This document shows positions 36,115 through 45,105 of a stretch of DNA of 64,000 bases, piece by piece (position 1 is the first letter of the stretch; each line of letters starts with the position of its first letter). The stretch is from NCBI RefSeq assembly GCF_014199325.1, contig NZ_JACIJJ010000007.1:37857-101856 (forward strand), in the 5' to 3' direction. The DNA is from Sphingomonas yantingensis (GTDB lineage: Bacteria > Pseudomonadota > Alphaproteobacteria > Sphingomonadales > Sphingomonadaceae). Below the pieces are notes generated by a model, which did no database searches, was not told where the DNA came from, and was given only the letters and a program-made list of their open reading frames with translations. Both the position numbers and the translations under genes were made by a program.

Positions 36115-36773
36115 AGGTCCTCCCAAAGGTCGGTCAGCCACGCGGTGAGGTCGGTGGTGACGAAATCGATCGCGGCGCGGTCCACGCCCACCTGCTCCGA
36201 ACCGTTGTCGATCCAGACCGTGGTCATGCCGATCGCCTTGGCCGGGGGCAGGTTGCGCGCCATATCCTCCACGAACAGCGCGCGCGTCGGGTCGATGCCC
36301 CAAGCCTCGCACAGCCCGTCATAGGCCTGGGGGTGGGGCTTCGGCAGATAGCCGGTCGCGTGGATGTCGTGGATCGCCTCGAAGCTGCCCTCCAGCCCCA
36401 GCCGCCCGAGCACGCGCGTCGCATAGGGCGCATCGCCGTTGGTGAAGACGAGCTTGCGGCCCGGCAGCCGCGCGATCGCCTCGACCAGCCGGTCGTTGGG
36501 CGACAGGCGATCCATGTCGACGTCGTGGACGAAGGCGAGGAATTCGTGCGGATCGATCGCGCGCTCGGCCATCAGCCCCGACAACGTGGTCCCGTGCGCC
36601 ACGAAATGCCGCTTCTGGATCGCGAACGCGGTCTCCCGGTCGCAGCCTTCGAGCGCGACGACGTAATCGGTCATCCGCGCCTCGATCTGCGCGAACAGGT
36701 CAGCACCCGCCGGATAAAGCGTGTTGTCGAGATCGAAGATCCAGGTGTCGATATGCGCGAGCCGCGGGTCCAT
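36111..36773 (-). CDS. HAD-family pyrimidine 5'-nucleotidase
   Basis: The 220-residue product has the HAD motifs [11 protein letters not shown] (nucleophile Asp14, Asp16), LVFTNGD (motif II), [15 protein letters not shown] (motif III Lys) and [22 protein letters not shown] (motif IV). [12 protein letters not shown] is typical of the Sdt1/PynA-like pyrimidine nucleotidases. ATG 36773 begins at the conserved [11 protein letters not shown]; a longer open frame would translate the intergenic repeats. It precedes dapD with a 4-base overlap, a neighbour pairing common in this group. Confidence 0.87.
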   Translation of the reverse strand: MDPRLAHIDTWIFDLDNTLYPAGADLFAQIEARMTDYVVALEGCDRETAFAIQKRHFVAHGTTLSGLMAERAIDPHEFLAFVHDVDMDRLSPNDRLVEAIARLPGRKLVFTNGDAPYATRVLGRLGLEGSFEAIHDIHATGYLPKPHPQAYDGLCEAWGIDPTRALFVEDMARNLPPAKAIGMTTVWIDNGSEQVGVDRAAIDFVTTDLTAWLTDLWEDL

Positions 36774-36803
36774 GTCGGCCCGCGCTTTAGGGGCGTGGAG
36801 GCC

Positions 36804-36820
36804 GGGGGGCAACGCCCCCC
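36804..36820. repeat. GGGGGGC stem-loop upstream of HAD gene
   Basis: GGGGGGC (36804-36810) and GCCCCCC (36814-36820) form a perfect 7-base stem with loop AAC. It lies upstream of the HAD gene and downstream of phhB on the minus strand. No T-run follows in that direction. Confidence 0.5.
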
Positions 36821-36827
36821 TTATCCT

Positions 36828-36922
36828 GTCATCCCGGCCTTGAGCCGGATCCCGCTTCTTTCTTCTTCTTCTTCTTCTGACGGCAGAAAGAAGAAGTAGC
36901 ACCCCGGATCAGGTCCGGGGTG
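36828..36922. repeat. Stack of inverted repeats between HAD gene and phhB
   Basis: Three palindromic units follow one another: a REP-like unit with arms ATCCCGGC/GCCGGAT (36831-36850); a longer stem CTTCTTTCT/AGAAAGAAG (36855-36863 with 36885-36893) enclosing a run of CTT triplets; and CACCCCGGA-TCAGG-TCCGGGGTG (36900-36922), a perfect 9-base stem like those at 28749 and 35256. The block fills the 160-base gap; no coding frame is supported in it. Confidence 0.6.
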
Positions 36923-36933
36923 ACGAAGGAGAA

Positions 36934-37224
36934 TCAATCCACCAGCGCGTCGATCGCCTGCGCCATGTCCACGTCGCGCGACGACAGGCCGCCGGCGTCA
37001 TGCGTCGTCAACAGGATTTCCACACGGTTATACACATTCGACCATTCGGGATGATGGTCCGCCTTCTCCGCCAGCAGCGCGACGCGGGTCATGAAGGCAA
37101 AGGCCTGCGAAAAATCCTCGAACGAAAAGCTGCGCGTGATCGAATCGCGCGCCTCGTCGTGATCCCAATCGGGCAGTCCCTCCAGCGCCTCAACCCTCTC
37201 GGCTTCGCTCAGTGCCTCGATCAT
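36934..37224 (-). CDS. phhB: 4a-hydroxytetrahydrobiopterin dehydratase
   Basis: The 96-residue PCD/DCoH-family enzyme dehydrates carbinolamine pterins. [19 protein letters not shown] opens the fold, and [22 protein letters not shown] carries the signature His-His-Pro-Glu-Trp and the following catalytic His; [13 protein letters not shown] closes it. It is complete and of normal length. No phenylalanine hydroxylase gene lies next to it, so its partner must be elsewhere or it serves another pterin enzyme. Confidence 0.93.
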   Translation of the reverse strand: MIEALSEAERVEALEGLPDWDHDEARDSITRSFSFEDFSQAFAFMTRVALLAEKADHHPEWSNVYNRVEILLTTHDAGGLSSRDVDMAQAIDALVD

Positions 37225-37264
37225 GCCGCTCCCCTTGATGCTTCTGCCTTGCTATGCCCCCCTC

Positions 37265-37675
37265 ATGGCCGAACCCGCCCCCGCTTGCCAAGCCGCCCCC
37301 GACGCCGCCGCAATCGAAGGGCTCGCGCGGGCTGCGCTCGCCCGCATCCCCGCGCCGTTCGCGCAGCATCTCGAAAATGTCGTGCTGATCGTCGAGGATT
37401 ATGCCGACGATGAAACACTCGACGAGCTTGGTATTGAGGATCCGATCGAACTGACCGGCATCTATCACGGCCGCCCGATCGGCGAGAAGTCCGCGTTCGA
37501 TACGGGCGCGATGCCCGACCGCATCCACCTTTATCGCCTGCCGATCCTGTGGGAGTGGATCGAAACCGGCGTGACGCTAGACGCGCTGGTCCATCATGTC
37601 GTGGTGCACGAAGTCGGCCATCATTTCGGCCTGTCCGACGGCGACATGCACGCGCTGGAGGCCGCGGCCGAGTGA
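37265..37675 (+). CDS. Minimal zincin metallopeptidase-like protein
   Basis: The 136-residue product carries HEVGHHFGLSDGD, with the HExxH zinc motif at 115-119 and Asp near 125 as the likely third ligand. It fits the minimal zincin family (PF06262-like), whose substrate is not known. ATG 37265 was chosen because a small polar N terminus precedes the conserved region; upstream in-frame ATGs at 37223 and 37238 are possible. Its stop overlaps the ccmA start (GTGA), so it is translated with the heme export genes. Confidence 0.85.
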   Translation: MAEPAPACQAAPDAAAIEGLARAALARIPAPFAQHLENVVLIVEDYADDETLDELGIEDPIELTGIYHGRPIGEKSAFDTGAMPDRIHLYRLPILWEWIETGVTLDALVHHVVVHEVGHHFGLSDGDMHALEAAAE

Positions 37676-38238
37676 GCCTGCTGGCGTTTCACGACGTCGC
37701 CTGCGACCGCGGCGGGCGGCGGCTGTTCGCGGGGCTTAGCTTCGCGCTCGGGCCGGGCGAGGCCGCGCTGCTGACCGGCCCCAACGGCATCGGAAAGTCG
37801 AGCCTCGTCCGCCTCGCCGCCGGACTCTCCGCCCCCGCCGCCGGCCGGATCGACCGCGAAGCGCCCGCCGCACTCGCCGCCGAGGCCGCCGCGCTGGACA
37901 CCGAGTTGCCGCTCGCCGCCGCGCTCGGTTTCTGGGCGGCGCTCGACGGGGGACGCGAGCGGGTGGCGCCGGCGCTTGCCGCGATGGGCATCGGCCACCT
38001 TGCCGAGGTGCCGGTCCGCTTCCTCTCCACGGGCCAGCGCAAGCGCGCCGCGCTCGCCCGCGTGGTCGCGAGCGGCGCGCGGCTGTGGCTGCTGGACGAG
38101 CCGGCCAACGGCCTCGACACCGCCTCGGTCGCGGCGCTGGAGGCGGCGATCGACGCGCATCGCGCGGGCGGCGGCGCGGTGCTGGTGGCAAGCCATGTGC
38201 CCATCGCGCTGCCGGACGCACAGGATTTGCGCCTGTGA
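37672..38238 (+). CDS. ccmA: Heme exporter ATP-binding protein CcmA
   Basis: The 188-residue ABC ATPase works with CcmB and CcmC in cytochrome c maturation, releasing holo-CcmE. Walker A is GPNGIGKS at 36-43, the signature is LSTGQRKRAALARV and Walker B is LWLLDEPANGLD; LSTGQ with GLDT is typical of CcmA. GTG 37672 lies in a 4-base overlap with the zincin gene, and the stop overlaps ccmB by 4 bases. Heme attachment feeds c-type cytochromes. Confidence 0.9.
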   Translation: MSLLAFHDVACDRGGRRLFAGLSFALGPGEAALLTGPNGIGKSSLVRLAAGLSAPAAGRIDREAPAALAAEAAALDTELPLAAALGFWAALDGGRERVAPALAAMGIGHLAEVPVRFLSTGQRKRAALARVVASGARLWLLDEPANGLDTASVAALEAAIDAHRAGGGAVLVASHVPIALPDAQDLRL

Positions 38239-38870
38239 GCGCGTTCGCTGCGATTGCGTGGCGGGAGCTGCGCCGGGCGTGGGTCGGCGGCGGGGTGATG
38301 CTGCCGGTCGCCTTCTTCCTGCTCGTCTCGATCCTGTTCCCGTTCGCGGTCGGGCCGGATGCGAAGCTACTCGGCCGGATCGCGGGCGGCGTCGTCTGGT
38401 CCGCGGCACTGCTCGCCGCGCTGATGCCCGTCGAGCGGCTGGTCGGCCCCGACATGGAGGCCGGCGTGCTCGATCAGTTCGCCGCGCGCGGGCTCCCCGA
38501 TGCGGGCGTGGCGCTCGCCAAGACGGTCGGCCACTGGCTGGGTTTCGGCCCGCCGCTGATGCTGGCGAGCGTGATCGCCGCAGGGCTGCTCGGGATGGAC
38601 GGGGCGACGCTGGTGCGGGTGCTGATCGGCCTCGCCATCGGCACGCCGGGGCTGGCGGCGCTGGCGGTCGCGACCGGCGCGCTCACCGCCGGCCTGCGCG
38701 GCGCTGGCGCGGTGGCAGGGCTGGTGATGCTCCCGCTCGCGCTGCCGCTCCTCATCTTCGGCGCGGGCGAGGGGCCGGGCGCGGTCAAGCTCCTCGGCGC
38801 GGTATCGCTGCTGCTGCTCGCCGGCGCGCCGTTCGTCGCGGGCGCAGCGATGCGGATGGGGCGGGGTTAG
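38235..38870 (+). CDS. ccmB: Heme exporter permease CcmB
   Basis: The 211-residue membrane protein has six hydrophobic segments and the CcmB pattern REMRRAW-like WRELRRAWVGGG near the N terminus, then VWSAALLAALMPVERLVGPDMEAG and QFAARGLPDAGVALAKTVGHW. GTG 38235 overlaps the ccmA stop as GTGA. No ccmC or later ccm gene follows; the next gene is on the opposite strand, so the rest of the maturation system must lie elsewhere. Confidence 0.9.
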   Translation: MSAFAAIAWRELRRAWVGGGVMLPVAFFLLVSILFPFAVGPDAKLLGRIAGGVVWSAALLAALMPVERLVGPDMEAGVLDQFAARGLPDAGVALAKTVGHWLGFGPPLMLASVIAAGLLGMDGATLVRVLIGLAIGTPGLAALAVATGALTAGLRGAGAVAGLVMLPLALPLLIFGAGEGPGAVKLLGAVSLLLLAGAPFVAGAAMRMGRG

Positions 38871-39142
38871 AAAATCCCCACCGCGCCGTCGGCCCAGACG
38901 GTCGCAACACCCGCCACCGCCGCCAGCGACAGCAGCAGCCGGTTACGCGCCGTCCCGCCGAACCGGATCGCAAGTTCGATCGCGAGGCCCAGACCGCCGA
39001 GCAGCACCGCCGCCGCGACGAAATCGAACGCCGTCCAGCGCACCTCGCTCGTCAGCATCATCGCGATGACGGGAAGGACAAACAACCCGCCGAGCGCGCC
39101 CCATAGCAGGGCGCGCCAACGATGATCTTGGGTCAGGGTCAT
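38867..39142 (-). CDS. Hypothetical small membrane protein
   Basis: The 91-residue product has three hydrophobic segments (about 11-29, 36-58 and 68-86) with a conserved-looking SEVRWTAFDF between the first two. GGGAG eight bases before ATG 39142 supports the start. It converges on ccmB with a 4-base stop overlap. Its function is unknown. Confidence 0.6.
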   Translation of the reverse strand: MTLTQDHRWRALLWGALGGLFVLPVIAMMLTSEVRWTAFDFVAAAVLLGGLGLAIELAIRFGGTARNRLLLSLAAVAGVATVWADGAVGIF

Positions 39143-39199
39143 CGTGACATCTCCCGATAGCGCCGGGATAATCTCACGATCGACGCCCGCCGCCAAGCC

Positions 39200-40072
39200 T
39201 CAGTCCCGAGACCACCGCGCGAAGATCGCCGTCGGCAGTTCCAACCCGCGCGCTTCCTCGCGCACCGTCAGTTCGCCCGCCTCGACCCGGCCCGGCAAGT
39301 CGGCGAATTGCTGGCGCACCAGCTCGCCGATCGCGATCGCCGACAGGCGGACGGCATAGACCGTCAGGAACAGAAAGCGGCTGTCGGCATCGAGCAATCG
39401 TCGGCAATCGGCGATCAGGCCGGGCAGCCCTTCTTCCAGCTTCCAGACTTCGCCATTCGGCCCGCGGCCCCATTTGGGCGGGTCGAGGATGATGCCGTCG
39501 TATCGCCGGCCGCGCCGCACCTCGCGCGCGACGAACTTGCCCGCATCCTCGATCAGCCAGCGGATCGGCTTTTCGGTCATGCCGGAGAGCGCCGCGTTGC
39601 CGCGCGCCGCCTCGACCGACTTTTTCGACGCATCGACATGCACCATCCGCGCGCCCGCCGCCGCCAGCGCCAGCGTGCCGACCCCGGTATAGCCGAACAG
39701 GTTGAGGCATTCGGGGTCCGCCGCCCCCTCGATCCGCGCCCGCATCCAGTCCCAGACGGGGGCCATGTCGGGGAAGAACCCCAGATGCCGGAACGGCGTG
39801 TTGCTCGCGGTGAACTTCGCCTCGCGCCACGCCAGCGGCCAGCCGCCCGCGGGCACATCCGCCGACAATTGCCAGCGGCCGCCGCCATCCTCGTCCGCAC
39901 CGGGGATGAACTCGCCGTCCGCCTTCCAGTCGGCGCTGGCGGGGGCCCACATCGCCTGCAGCTCGGGCCGGATGAAGCGGAAGCGGCCGTACCGCTCCAG
40001 CTTGCGACCATGCCCGCTGTCGATCAGGCCGTAATCGGCCCAGGGTTCGCCGGTGAGCGTGACGAGCGTCAT
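39200..40072 (-). CDS. Class I SAM-dependent RNA methyltransferase (RlmI-like)
   Basis: The 290-residue product has a SAM-binding fold: CLNLFGYTGVGTLALAAAGA (motif I), VHVDASKKSVEAARGNA, and the catalytic-type motif GIILDPPKWGRGPNG, a DPPxWG form often found in rRNA methyltransferases of the RlmI/RlmK kind. The PUA domain of RlmI is absent. ATG 40072 overlaps the thrC stop by 4 bases, so the gene is at the end of the cox-thrC transcription block. The target RNA is not evident. Confidence 0.82.
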   Translation of the reverse strand: MTLVTLTGEPWADYGLIDSGHGRKLERYGRFRFIRPELQAMWAPASADWKADGEFIPGADEDGGGRWQLSADVPAGGWPLAWREAKFTASNTPFRHLGFFPDMAPVWDWMRARIEGAADPECLNLFGYTGVGTLALAAAGARMVHVDASKKSVEAARGNAALSGMTEKPIRWLIEDAGKFVAREVRRGRRYDGIILDPPKWGRGPNGEVWKLEEGLPGLIADCRRLLDADSRFLFLTVYAVRLSAIAIGELVRQQFADLPGRVEAGELTVREEARGLELPTAIFARWSRD

Positions 40073-41466
40073 GGCACGCGCGGCTGCGCTCGCTCGGCGA
40101 TGTACGCGGTCACCGCCTCGAACGTCGCCGGCAGCACGTCGTACCGCTCTTCGCGCTGGAACAGGTCGCCGACGCGCGGGGGCAGCGCGGGGCGGACGCC
40201 CGTCGCCCGCTCGACCGCATCGCGGAACTTGGCCGGATGCGCGGTGGCGAGCGTCACCATCGGTGCCTCGCCCTTGAGCGCGGTCGCCGCGGCGTAGCCG
40301 ATCGCGGTGTGCGGATCGAGCACCTGCCCCGCCCCGTCATGCGCGCGCGCCATCGCCGCAGCCATGCCGTCCTCGTCCACCGCAATGCTGTGGAACAGCG
40401 CCGACGCCCCCTGCGATTGCGCATTGGTCAGGCGCATCGCCCGCGTCGCTTCGAAGCCCGCCATCTGCCCGGCGATCGCCGCGCCGTCGCGACCGGCGAG
40501 GTCGTGGAGCAGCCGCTCGAAGTTCGAACTGACCTGAATATCCATCGACGGCGTCGCGGTCGGCGTCACCGTGCCGCTCGAATAATCGCCCGACGACAGC
40601 GCGCGGTGGAGGATGTCGTTGACGTTGGTCGCGACGACCAGCCGCTCGATCGGCAGGCCCATCTTCGCTGCGACGTAGCCGGCGAACACATCGCCGAAAT
40701 TGCCCGTCGGCACGCTAAAGGCGACGGGTCGCCCGGGCGCGCCCAACCGGACCGCGGCGTAGAAATAATACACCACCTGCGCCATCAGTCGCGCCCAGTT
40801 GATCGAGTTGACCGCCGACAGCTTGAACCGGCCGCTGAAGCCGGGGTCGCGGAACATCGCCTTCACCAGCGCCTGCGCGGTGTCGAAGTCCCCTTCGATC
40901 GCGATGTTGTGGACGTTGGGGGCGAGCACCGTGGTCATCTGCCGCCGCTGCACATCGCTGACCCGGCCGTGCGGGTGCAGCATGAAGATGTCGACGCCCC
41001 CGCGCCCCGCCAGCGCGTCGATCGCCGCCGAGCCCGTATCGCCGCTGGTCGCGCCGATCACCGTCAGCGGCTCGGTCGCGCCGGTCAGGAAGCGTTCGAA
41101 CAAGAGGCCGACAAGTTGCAGCGCCACGTCCTTGAACGCCAGCGTCGGGCCGTGGAACAGCTCCAGCAGCCACTGGTCGTGACCCAGCTGGACCAGCGGC
41201 GTCACCGCCCGATGCGCGAACCGGCCATAGGCGGCGGTGCAGAGCGTGCGAAGGTCGTCCTCGGTCAGACTGCTCGCGACGAAGGGGGCCATCACCCGCA
41301 CCGCCGTCTCGACATAGTCGAGGTCCGCGAGCGCCGCGATCTCGTCACGGGTCAGCGTCGGCCACGCCTCGGGCACGTACAGCCCGCCGTCCGCCGCCAA
41401 CCCCGCCAGCGTCGCGCCCTCGAAATCGAGGACCGGCGCGCTCCCCCTGGTGCTCACATACCGCAT
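40069..41466 (-). CDS. thrC: Threonine synthase
   Basis: The 465-residue PLP enzyme makes threonine from O-phosphohomoserine. YVSTRGSAPVLDFEGATLAGLAADGGLYVP is the family opening; LFHGPTLAFKDVALQ carries the PLP lysine, GATSGDTGSAA the phosphate loop and FSVPTGNFGDVFAGYVA the catalytic domain. ATG 41466 starts at MRYVSTRG. It follows the SURF1 gene by 69 bases on the same strand, ahead of the methyltransferase. Metabolic linkage to the oxidase genes is not obvious. Confidence 0.94.
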   Translation of the reverse strand: MRYVSTRGSAPVLDFEGATLAGLAADGGLYVPEAWPTLTRDEIAALADLDYVETAVRVMAPFVASSLTEDDLRTLCTAAYGRFAHRAVTPLVQLGHDQWLLELFHGPTLAFKDVALQLVGLLFERFLTGATEPLTVIGATSGDTGSAAIDALAGRGGVDIFMLHPHGRVSDVQRRQMTTVLAPNVHNIAIEGDFDTAQALVKAMFRDPGFSGRFKLSAVNSINWARLMAQVVYYFYAAVRLGAPGRPVAFSVPTGNFGDVFAGYVAAKMGLPIERLVVATNVNDILHRALSSGDYSSGTVTPTATPSMDIQVSSNFERLLHDLAGRDGAAIAGQMAGFEATRAMRLTNAQSQGASALFHSIAVDEDGMAAAMARAHDGAGQVLDPHTAIGYAAATALKGEAPMVTLATAHPAKFRDAVERATGVRPALPPRVGDLFQREERYDVLPATFEAVTAYIAERAQPRVP

Positions 41467-41535
41467 GGCCGGATCGCTTAGGCGCGTGGACGCCGCTGGG
41501 CAATGCAAGGGTTGGTTGGGGACTGCGTTGCGCCG

Positions 41536-42135
41536 CTATCGCCGACGGCGGAGCGCGAAGGCGTAGATGACCAGCGCCATCGCCGCGAAGGCGAACCACT
41601 GGACCGCATAGGCCAGGTGATTGTCCGGGACGCTCGCCGGATCGGGCGCGCGGCTGGGCGAGAGGCCGGGGGCGAGCGCGGCGGCGGGGACGATCATTGG
41701 CTTTGGCGTCGGGCGGGCACCAAACAGCCGTTCAACGAACGACGTCGCGTCGGGCGCGCGGGTCAGGATGCCGCGGACGAAACCGCCGGGCCAGGCGGGG
41801 GTCAGGCGCGGGTCGCTGGCGACGCCCAGATCGACGACGAACCCCTCGCGGCAGGCCACGAGGAAGCGATAGCCGCTTCGGCCACCTTCGCTGCGGCCCG
41901 CCGATCGGGTGGGCGACGACGGCGCGGTGCAGGTAGCGGTGACGCGCGAGAACAGCGCGGTGTCGGGGGCAGGCACCGGCAGCGGCCGCTCGGGCAATGC
42001 CGCGTTGCGCGTGAAGCTGGCGAGCAGCGCGTGCTTCGCCTCCCGCCGCTGAAGCTGCCAAAGCCCCAGCCCCACCATCGCCGCGGCGGCAAGGAGGACA
42101 ACCAGCGTGGCGACGACCGGCACGCGCCGCTTCAC
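41536..42135 (-). CDS. SURF1-family cytochrome oxidase assembly protein
   Basis: The 199-residue product has the SURF1 layout: membrane segments at about 6-27 and 176-193 flanking a periplasmic domain. GLGLWQLQRREAKHALL follows the first helix, GYRFLVACREGFVVDLGV and PDNHLAYAVQWFAFA near the end are family signatures. SURF1 helps insert heme a into subunit I. GTG 42135 overlaps the DUF983 stop (GTGA). It lies at the end of the oxidase gene group. Confidence 0.88.
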   Translation of the reverse strand: MKRRVPVVATLVVLLAAAAMVGLGLWQLQRREAKHALLASFTRNAALPERPLPVPAPDTALFSRVTATCTAPSSPTRSAGRSEGGRSGYRFLVACREGFVVDLGVASDPRLTPAWPGGFVRGILTRAPDATSFVERLFGARPTPKPMIVPAAALAPGLSPSRAPDPASVPDNHLAYAVQWFAFAAMALVIYAFALRRRR

Positions 42136-42527
42136 CGGATGCGCCCCTCGCCCGCCCCGTTCTTCCATTCGAGCGCCGCCAGCGCCGCCTTGGTCCAGCG
42201 CGTCGTGATCGTGACCGACACCAGCGTCAGCGGCAGCCACAGCGCGACATGCACCCACCAGGGTGGCTCGTAGGCCAGCTCGACGACGATGCCGAGGATC
42301 GTGACGATCGTGCCGATCGCCAGCGTCAGGAACGCCGCCGCCCCGTCACCGACGTTGAAGGCAGAGAAATCGAGCCCGCACTTGCTGCACCTGTCGGCGA
42401 AGCGAAGCACGCCGGCGAACAGCGTCGGCGCGTTGCAGCGCGGGCAGAGGCCGCGCGTCGCCTGAACGAACAGGGGGGCCGGCGCATCCTTCGGCGCGCC
42501 GACCCCCCGATGATCCTCGCTGCTCAA
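42132..42527 (-). CDS. DUF983 membrane protein
   Basis: The 131-residue product has a zinc-ribbon-like pair CPRCN and CSKCG at about 30-50, with DFSAFNVGDGAA after it, then two membrane segments. DUF983 proteins sit in many alphaproteobacterial cox operons, and a role in oxidase assembly is inferred from that. The TTG start at 42527 overlaps the coxC stop (TTGA); a longer frame to 42590 would lie inside coxC. Its stop overlaps SURF1. Confidence 0.85.
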   Translation of the reverse strand: MSSEDHRGVGAPKDAPAPLFVQATRGLCPRCNAPTLFAGVLRFADRCSKCGLDFSAFNVGDGAAAFLTLAIGTIVTILGIVVELAYEPPWWVHVALWLPLTLVSVTITTRWTKAALAALEWKNGAGEGRIR

Positions 42528-43423
42528 CCGCCGTGCGTCGGCGCGCCCCAGCCGCCCCACACATAGACGACCACGAACAGGAACAGCCACACCACGTCGA
42601 CGAAGTGCCAGTACCAGGCCGCCGCCTCGAACCCGAAATGCTGGCGTGGGGTGAAGTGCCCGCGATAGGCGCGGACGAGATTGACGATCAGGAAGATCGT
42701 GCCGACCGCGACGTGGAAGCCGTGGAAGCCGGTCGCCATGTAGAAGGCCGAGCTGTAGTTCGACTTGCCGAAATCGAACGGCGCGTGCGCATATTCATAC
42801 GCCTGGATCGAGCTGAACAGCAGGCCGAGCAGGATCGTCAGCCACAGGCCCTTGAGCACGCCGTCGCGGTTGCCGACGCCGATCAGGCCCCAGATGCCCG
42901 TCTTCTCGCCGCCGCGCTCGCCATGGATCAGCGCATGGTGCGCCCAGGTGATCGTGGTGCCCGACAGCAGCAGGATGAAAGTGTTGAGGAGCGGGAACTC
43001 GAAGGCGTTGATGACCTCCATCCCCTTGGGCGGCCAGGAGGCGACCGCGTCAGCCGCGACCGACACCACGCCCTCGGCATATTCGACCGGCACCGGGAAC
43101 AGCGTGTAGTCGAAGAACGCCCAGAACCAGCCGAGGAAGAACATGACTTCCGAGGCGATGAACAGGATCATGCCGTAGCGAAGGTGAAGCTGCACGACGG
43201 GCGTGTGGTCGCCCGCATGCGCCTCTCGCACCACGTCGGCCCACCAGCAGTACATGGTGAAGAGGACGCCCGCGAGGCCGGCGAGGAACAGCCAGCCGCC
43301 GCCCGCCGCCTCGTGCATCCACATGATGCCGCCCGACGCCATGCCCAGCGCCGAGAACGAGCCGATGATCGGCCACGCGCTGGGGGGTAGAATATGGTAA
43401 TCGTGGTTCTTGGCGCCAGCCAT
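42524..43423 (-). CDS. coxC: Cytochrome c oxidase subunit III
   Basis: The 299-residue protein has seven membrane segments. DYHILPPSAWPIIGSFSALG starts the protein, YGMILFIASEVMFFLGWFWAFFD is the second conserved block, and TGFHGFHVAVGTIFLIVNLVR and YWHFVDVVWLFLFVVVYVW close it, each a hallmark of subunit III. It binds subunit I and supports proton uptake. It follows ctaG on the same strand and overlaps DUF983 by 4 bases. Confidence 0.95.
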   Translation of the reverse strand: MAGAKNHDYHILPPSAWPIIGSFSALGMASGGIMWMHEAAGGGWLFLAGLAGVLFTMYCWWADVVREAHAGDHTPVVQLHLRYGMILFIASEVMFFLGWFWAFFDYTLFPVPVEYAEGVVSVAADAVASWPPKGMEVINAFEFPLLNTFILLLSGTTITWAHHALIHGERGGEKTGIWGLIGVGNRDGVLKGLWLTILLGLLFSSIQAYEYAHAPFDFGKSNYSSAFYMATGFHGFHVAVGTIFLIVNLVRAYRGHFTPRQHFGFEAAAWYWHFVDVVWLFLFVVVYVWGGWGAPTHGG

Positions 43424-43472
43424 CTACTCGTCCCTGTCCTTCGGCCTTTTTCAGGCAATGCTTTGGCTTGCT

Positions 43473-44009
43473 CTAGCTTGCCTTTTTGCCCGAATCCACC
43501 GGGTAAAAGGTGTAGCTGAGCGTGATCTCCTGCACGCTGGCGGCATCCGGATCGTCGGCCAGCTTGGGGTCGACGAAATAGACCACCGGCATCCGCACTT
43601 CCTCGCCCGGCTTCAGCGTCTGCTCCGAGAAACAGAAGCACTGGATCTTGTTGAAATACTTGCCCGCCTGGTCGGGGGTCACGTTGAACGTGGCGGTGCC
43701 GGTTACGGCCTTGTCGCTGAGGTTTTTCGCTGTGAAGAACGCCATCTTGCGCGCGCCCAATGCCGCACGCTCGGTCCGCTGCTCGGGCGCGAACTGCCAG
43801 GGCATGTCCTTCGACACGTTGCTGTCGAAGGCAACGGTGACGATCTTGCCCTTGACCGCGCCGGGCGCCGCCGCCGCCTTTTGCGTGGTGCCGTTGAGGC
43901 CGGTGACCTGACAGAAGACACGGTAGAGCGGAACGCTGGCGAAGCCGAGGCCGGTCATGCTGGCGACGCCGATCGCGGCGAGCAGCGCGGTGCGGGCGTT
44001 GCGGTCCAT
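43473..44009 (-). CDS. ctaG: Cytochrome oxidase assembly protein CtaG (Cox11)
   Basis: The 178-residue protein has one N-terminal membrane helix and a periplasmic copper domain that delivers copper to CuB of subunit I. FASVPLYRVFCQVTGLNGTT follows the helix, and KIQCFCFSEQTLKPGEEVRMPVVYFVDP contains the conserved Cys-x-Cys. It lies one base after the small membrane gene and before coxC. Its length is normal. Confidence 0.93.
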   Translation of the reverse strand: MDRNARTALLAAIGVASMTGLGFASVPLYRVFCQVTGLNGTTQKAAAAPGAVKGKIVTVAFDSNVSKDMPWQFAPEQRTERAALGARKMAFFTAKNLSDKAVTGTATFNVTPDQAGKYFNKIQCFCFSEQTLKPGEEVRMPVVYFVDPKLADDPDAASVQEITLSYTFYPVDSGKKAS

Positions 44010-44010
44010 G

Positions 44011-44136
44011 TCAGTGCGTCATCTTGACGATGCTGATCGCGAAGACGAGCAGCACGAACCCGCCGAGCAGCAGCGCCATCACCTTCGCGCGGCCCGCCTG
44101 GCGCGCGCGGATCACCCGCTCCTCCTCCGGGCTCAT
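44011..44136 (-). CDS. Small single-helix membrane protein of cox operon
   Basis: The 41-residue product starts [19 protein letters not shown] and has one membrane segment (about 18-37) with a charged N terminus. ATG 44136 overlaps the ctaB stop (ATGA), and its stop is one base before ctaG. Such tiny proteins lie between ctaB and ctaG in many alphaproteobacteria. A part in oxidase assembly is inferred from that position only. Confidence 0.75.
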   Translation of the reverse strand: MSPEEERVIRARQAGRAKVMALLLGGFVLLVFAISIVKMTH

Positions 44137-45041
44137 GCCAGCACCCAGCGGTCGACTACCAGCGCGCCGAACAGGATGAAGAGATAGAGGATCGAATATT
44201 TGAACAGCTGCTTTTCCGGCTTCATGCCCGCGTCGCTGGTGCGGAACGTCACCACCGCGGCGAGCACGGCGAAGATCAGCGTCGTCGCGACCGCCACAGT
44301 GCCATAGATCCAGCCCGCCAGCGCCAGCGGCCAGGGCGCGACCGCGGCGACGGCCATCGGGATGGTGTAGAGGCCGATCTGCTGGCGCGTCACCCGCTCG
44401 CCCGCTACCACCGGCAGCATCGGCACGCCGGCATTGCCGTAGTCGGTCTTCACGAACAGCGCGAGCGCCCAGAAATGCGGCGGCGTCCACAGGAAGATGA
44501 GCGTGAAGAGCAGCACCGGCATCAGCGTCACATCGCCCGTCGCCGCCGCCCAGCCGATCATCGGCGGGAAGGCGCCCGCGGCGCCGCCGATGACGATGTT
44601 CTGCGGCGTCCGGCGCTTCAGCCAGACGGTATAGACCATGACGTAGAACAGGATCGAGACGAGCAGGATCGCCGCCGTCACCCAGTTGGTCGCCAGCCCC
44701 ATCAGCACGACCGAGAAGCCGCCGAGCCCGACGCCGAAATGCAGCGCCGATTCGCGCGACATGCGGCCGGCGGGCAGCGGCCGGGCTCGCGTGCGCTTCA
44801 TCAGCGCGTCGATGTCCGATTCGTACCACTGGTTGAGCGCGCCCGCCGCGCCCGCCGCCATCGCGATGCACAGGATCGCGGTAAAGCCGATCACCGGATG
44901 CACGCTCACCGGCGCGGCGAGCAGCCCGCACAGGCCGGTAAAGACGACGAGCGTCAGCACGCGCGGTTTGCACAGAGCGAGGAAGTCGCGCCAGTCGGCG
45001 ACCGGCGGCGCGGCCGACAGGGTCGTAGCGGTGGGGGTCAT
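44133..45041 (-). CDS. ctaB: Protoheme IX farnesyltransferase
   Basis: The 302-residue membrane enzyme makes heme o from heme b as the first step to heme a. [41 protein letters not shown] (the prenyl-diphosphate Asp-rich site is [12 protein letters not shown]) and [20 protein letters not shown] with GVPMLPV are signatures. ATG 45041 starts at the typical leader; a longer frame would run across the coxA terminator. It follows coxA after about 120 bases with a terminator between. Confidence 0.94.
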   Translation of the reverse strand: MTPTATTLSAAPPVADWRDFLALCKPRVLTLVVFTGLCGLLAAPVSVHPVIGFTAILCIAMAAGAAGALNQWYESDIDALMKRTRARPLPAGRMSRESALHFGVGLGGFSVVLMGLATNWVTAAILLVSILFYVMVYTVWLKRRTPQNIVIGGAAGAFPPMIGWAAATGDVTLMPVLLFTLIFLWTPPHFWALALFVKTDYGNAGVPMLPVVAGERVTRQQIGLYTIPMAVAAVAPWPLALAGWIYGTVAVATTLIFAVLAAVVTFRTSDAGMKPEKQLFKYSILYLFILFGALVVDRWVLA

Positions 45042-45105
45042 GGGCGCTTCCCATAACGTCAAGTCGCGCGAGGGGAAAGAGCAGCGATCCGCTGCTGCAT
45101 CTACG

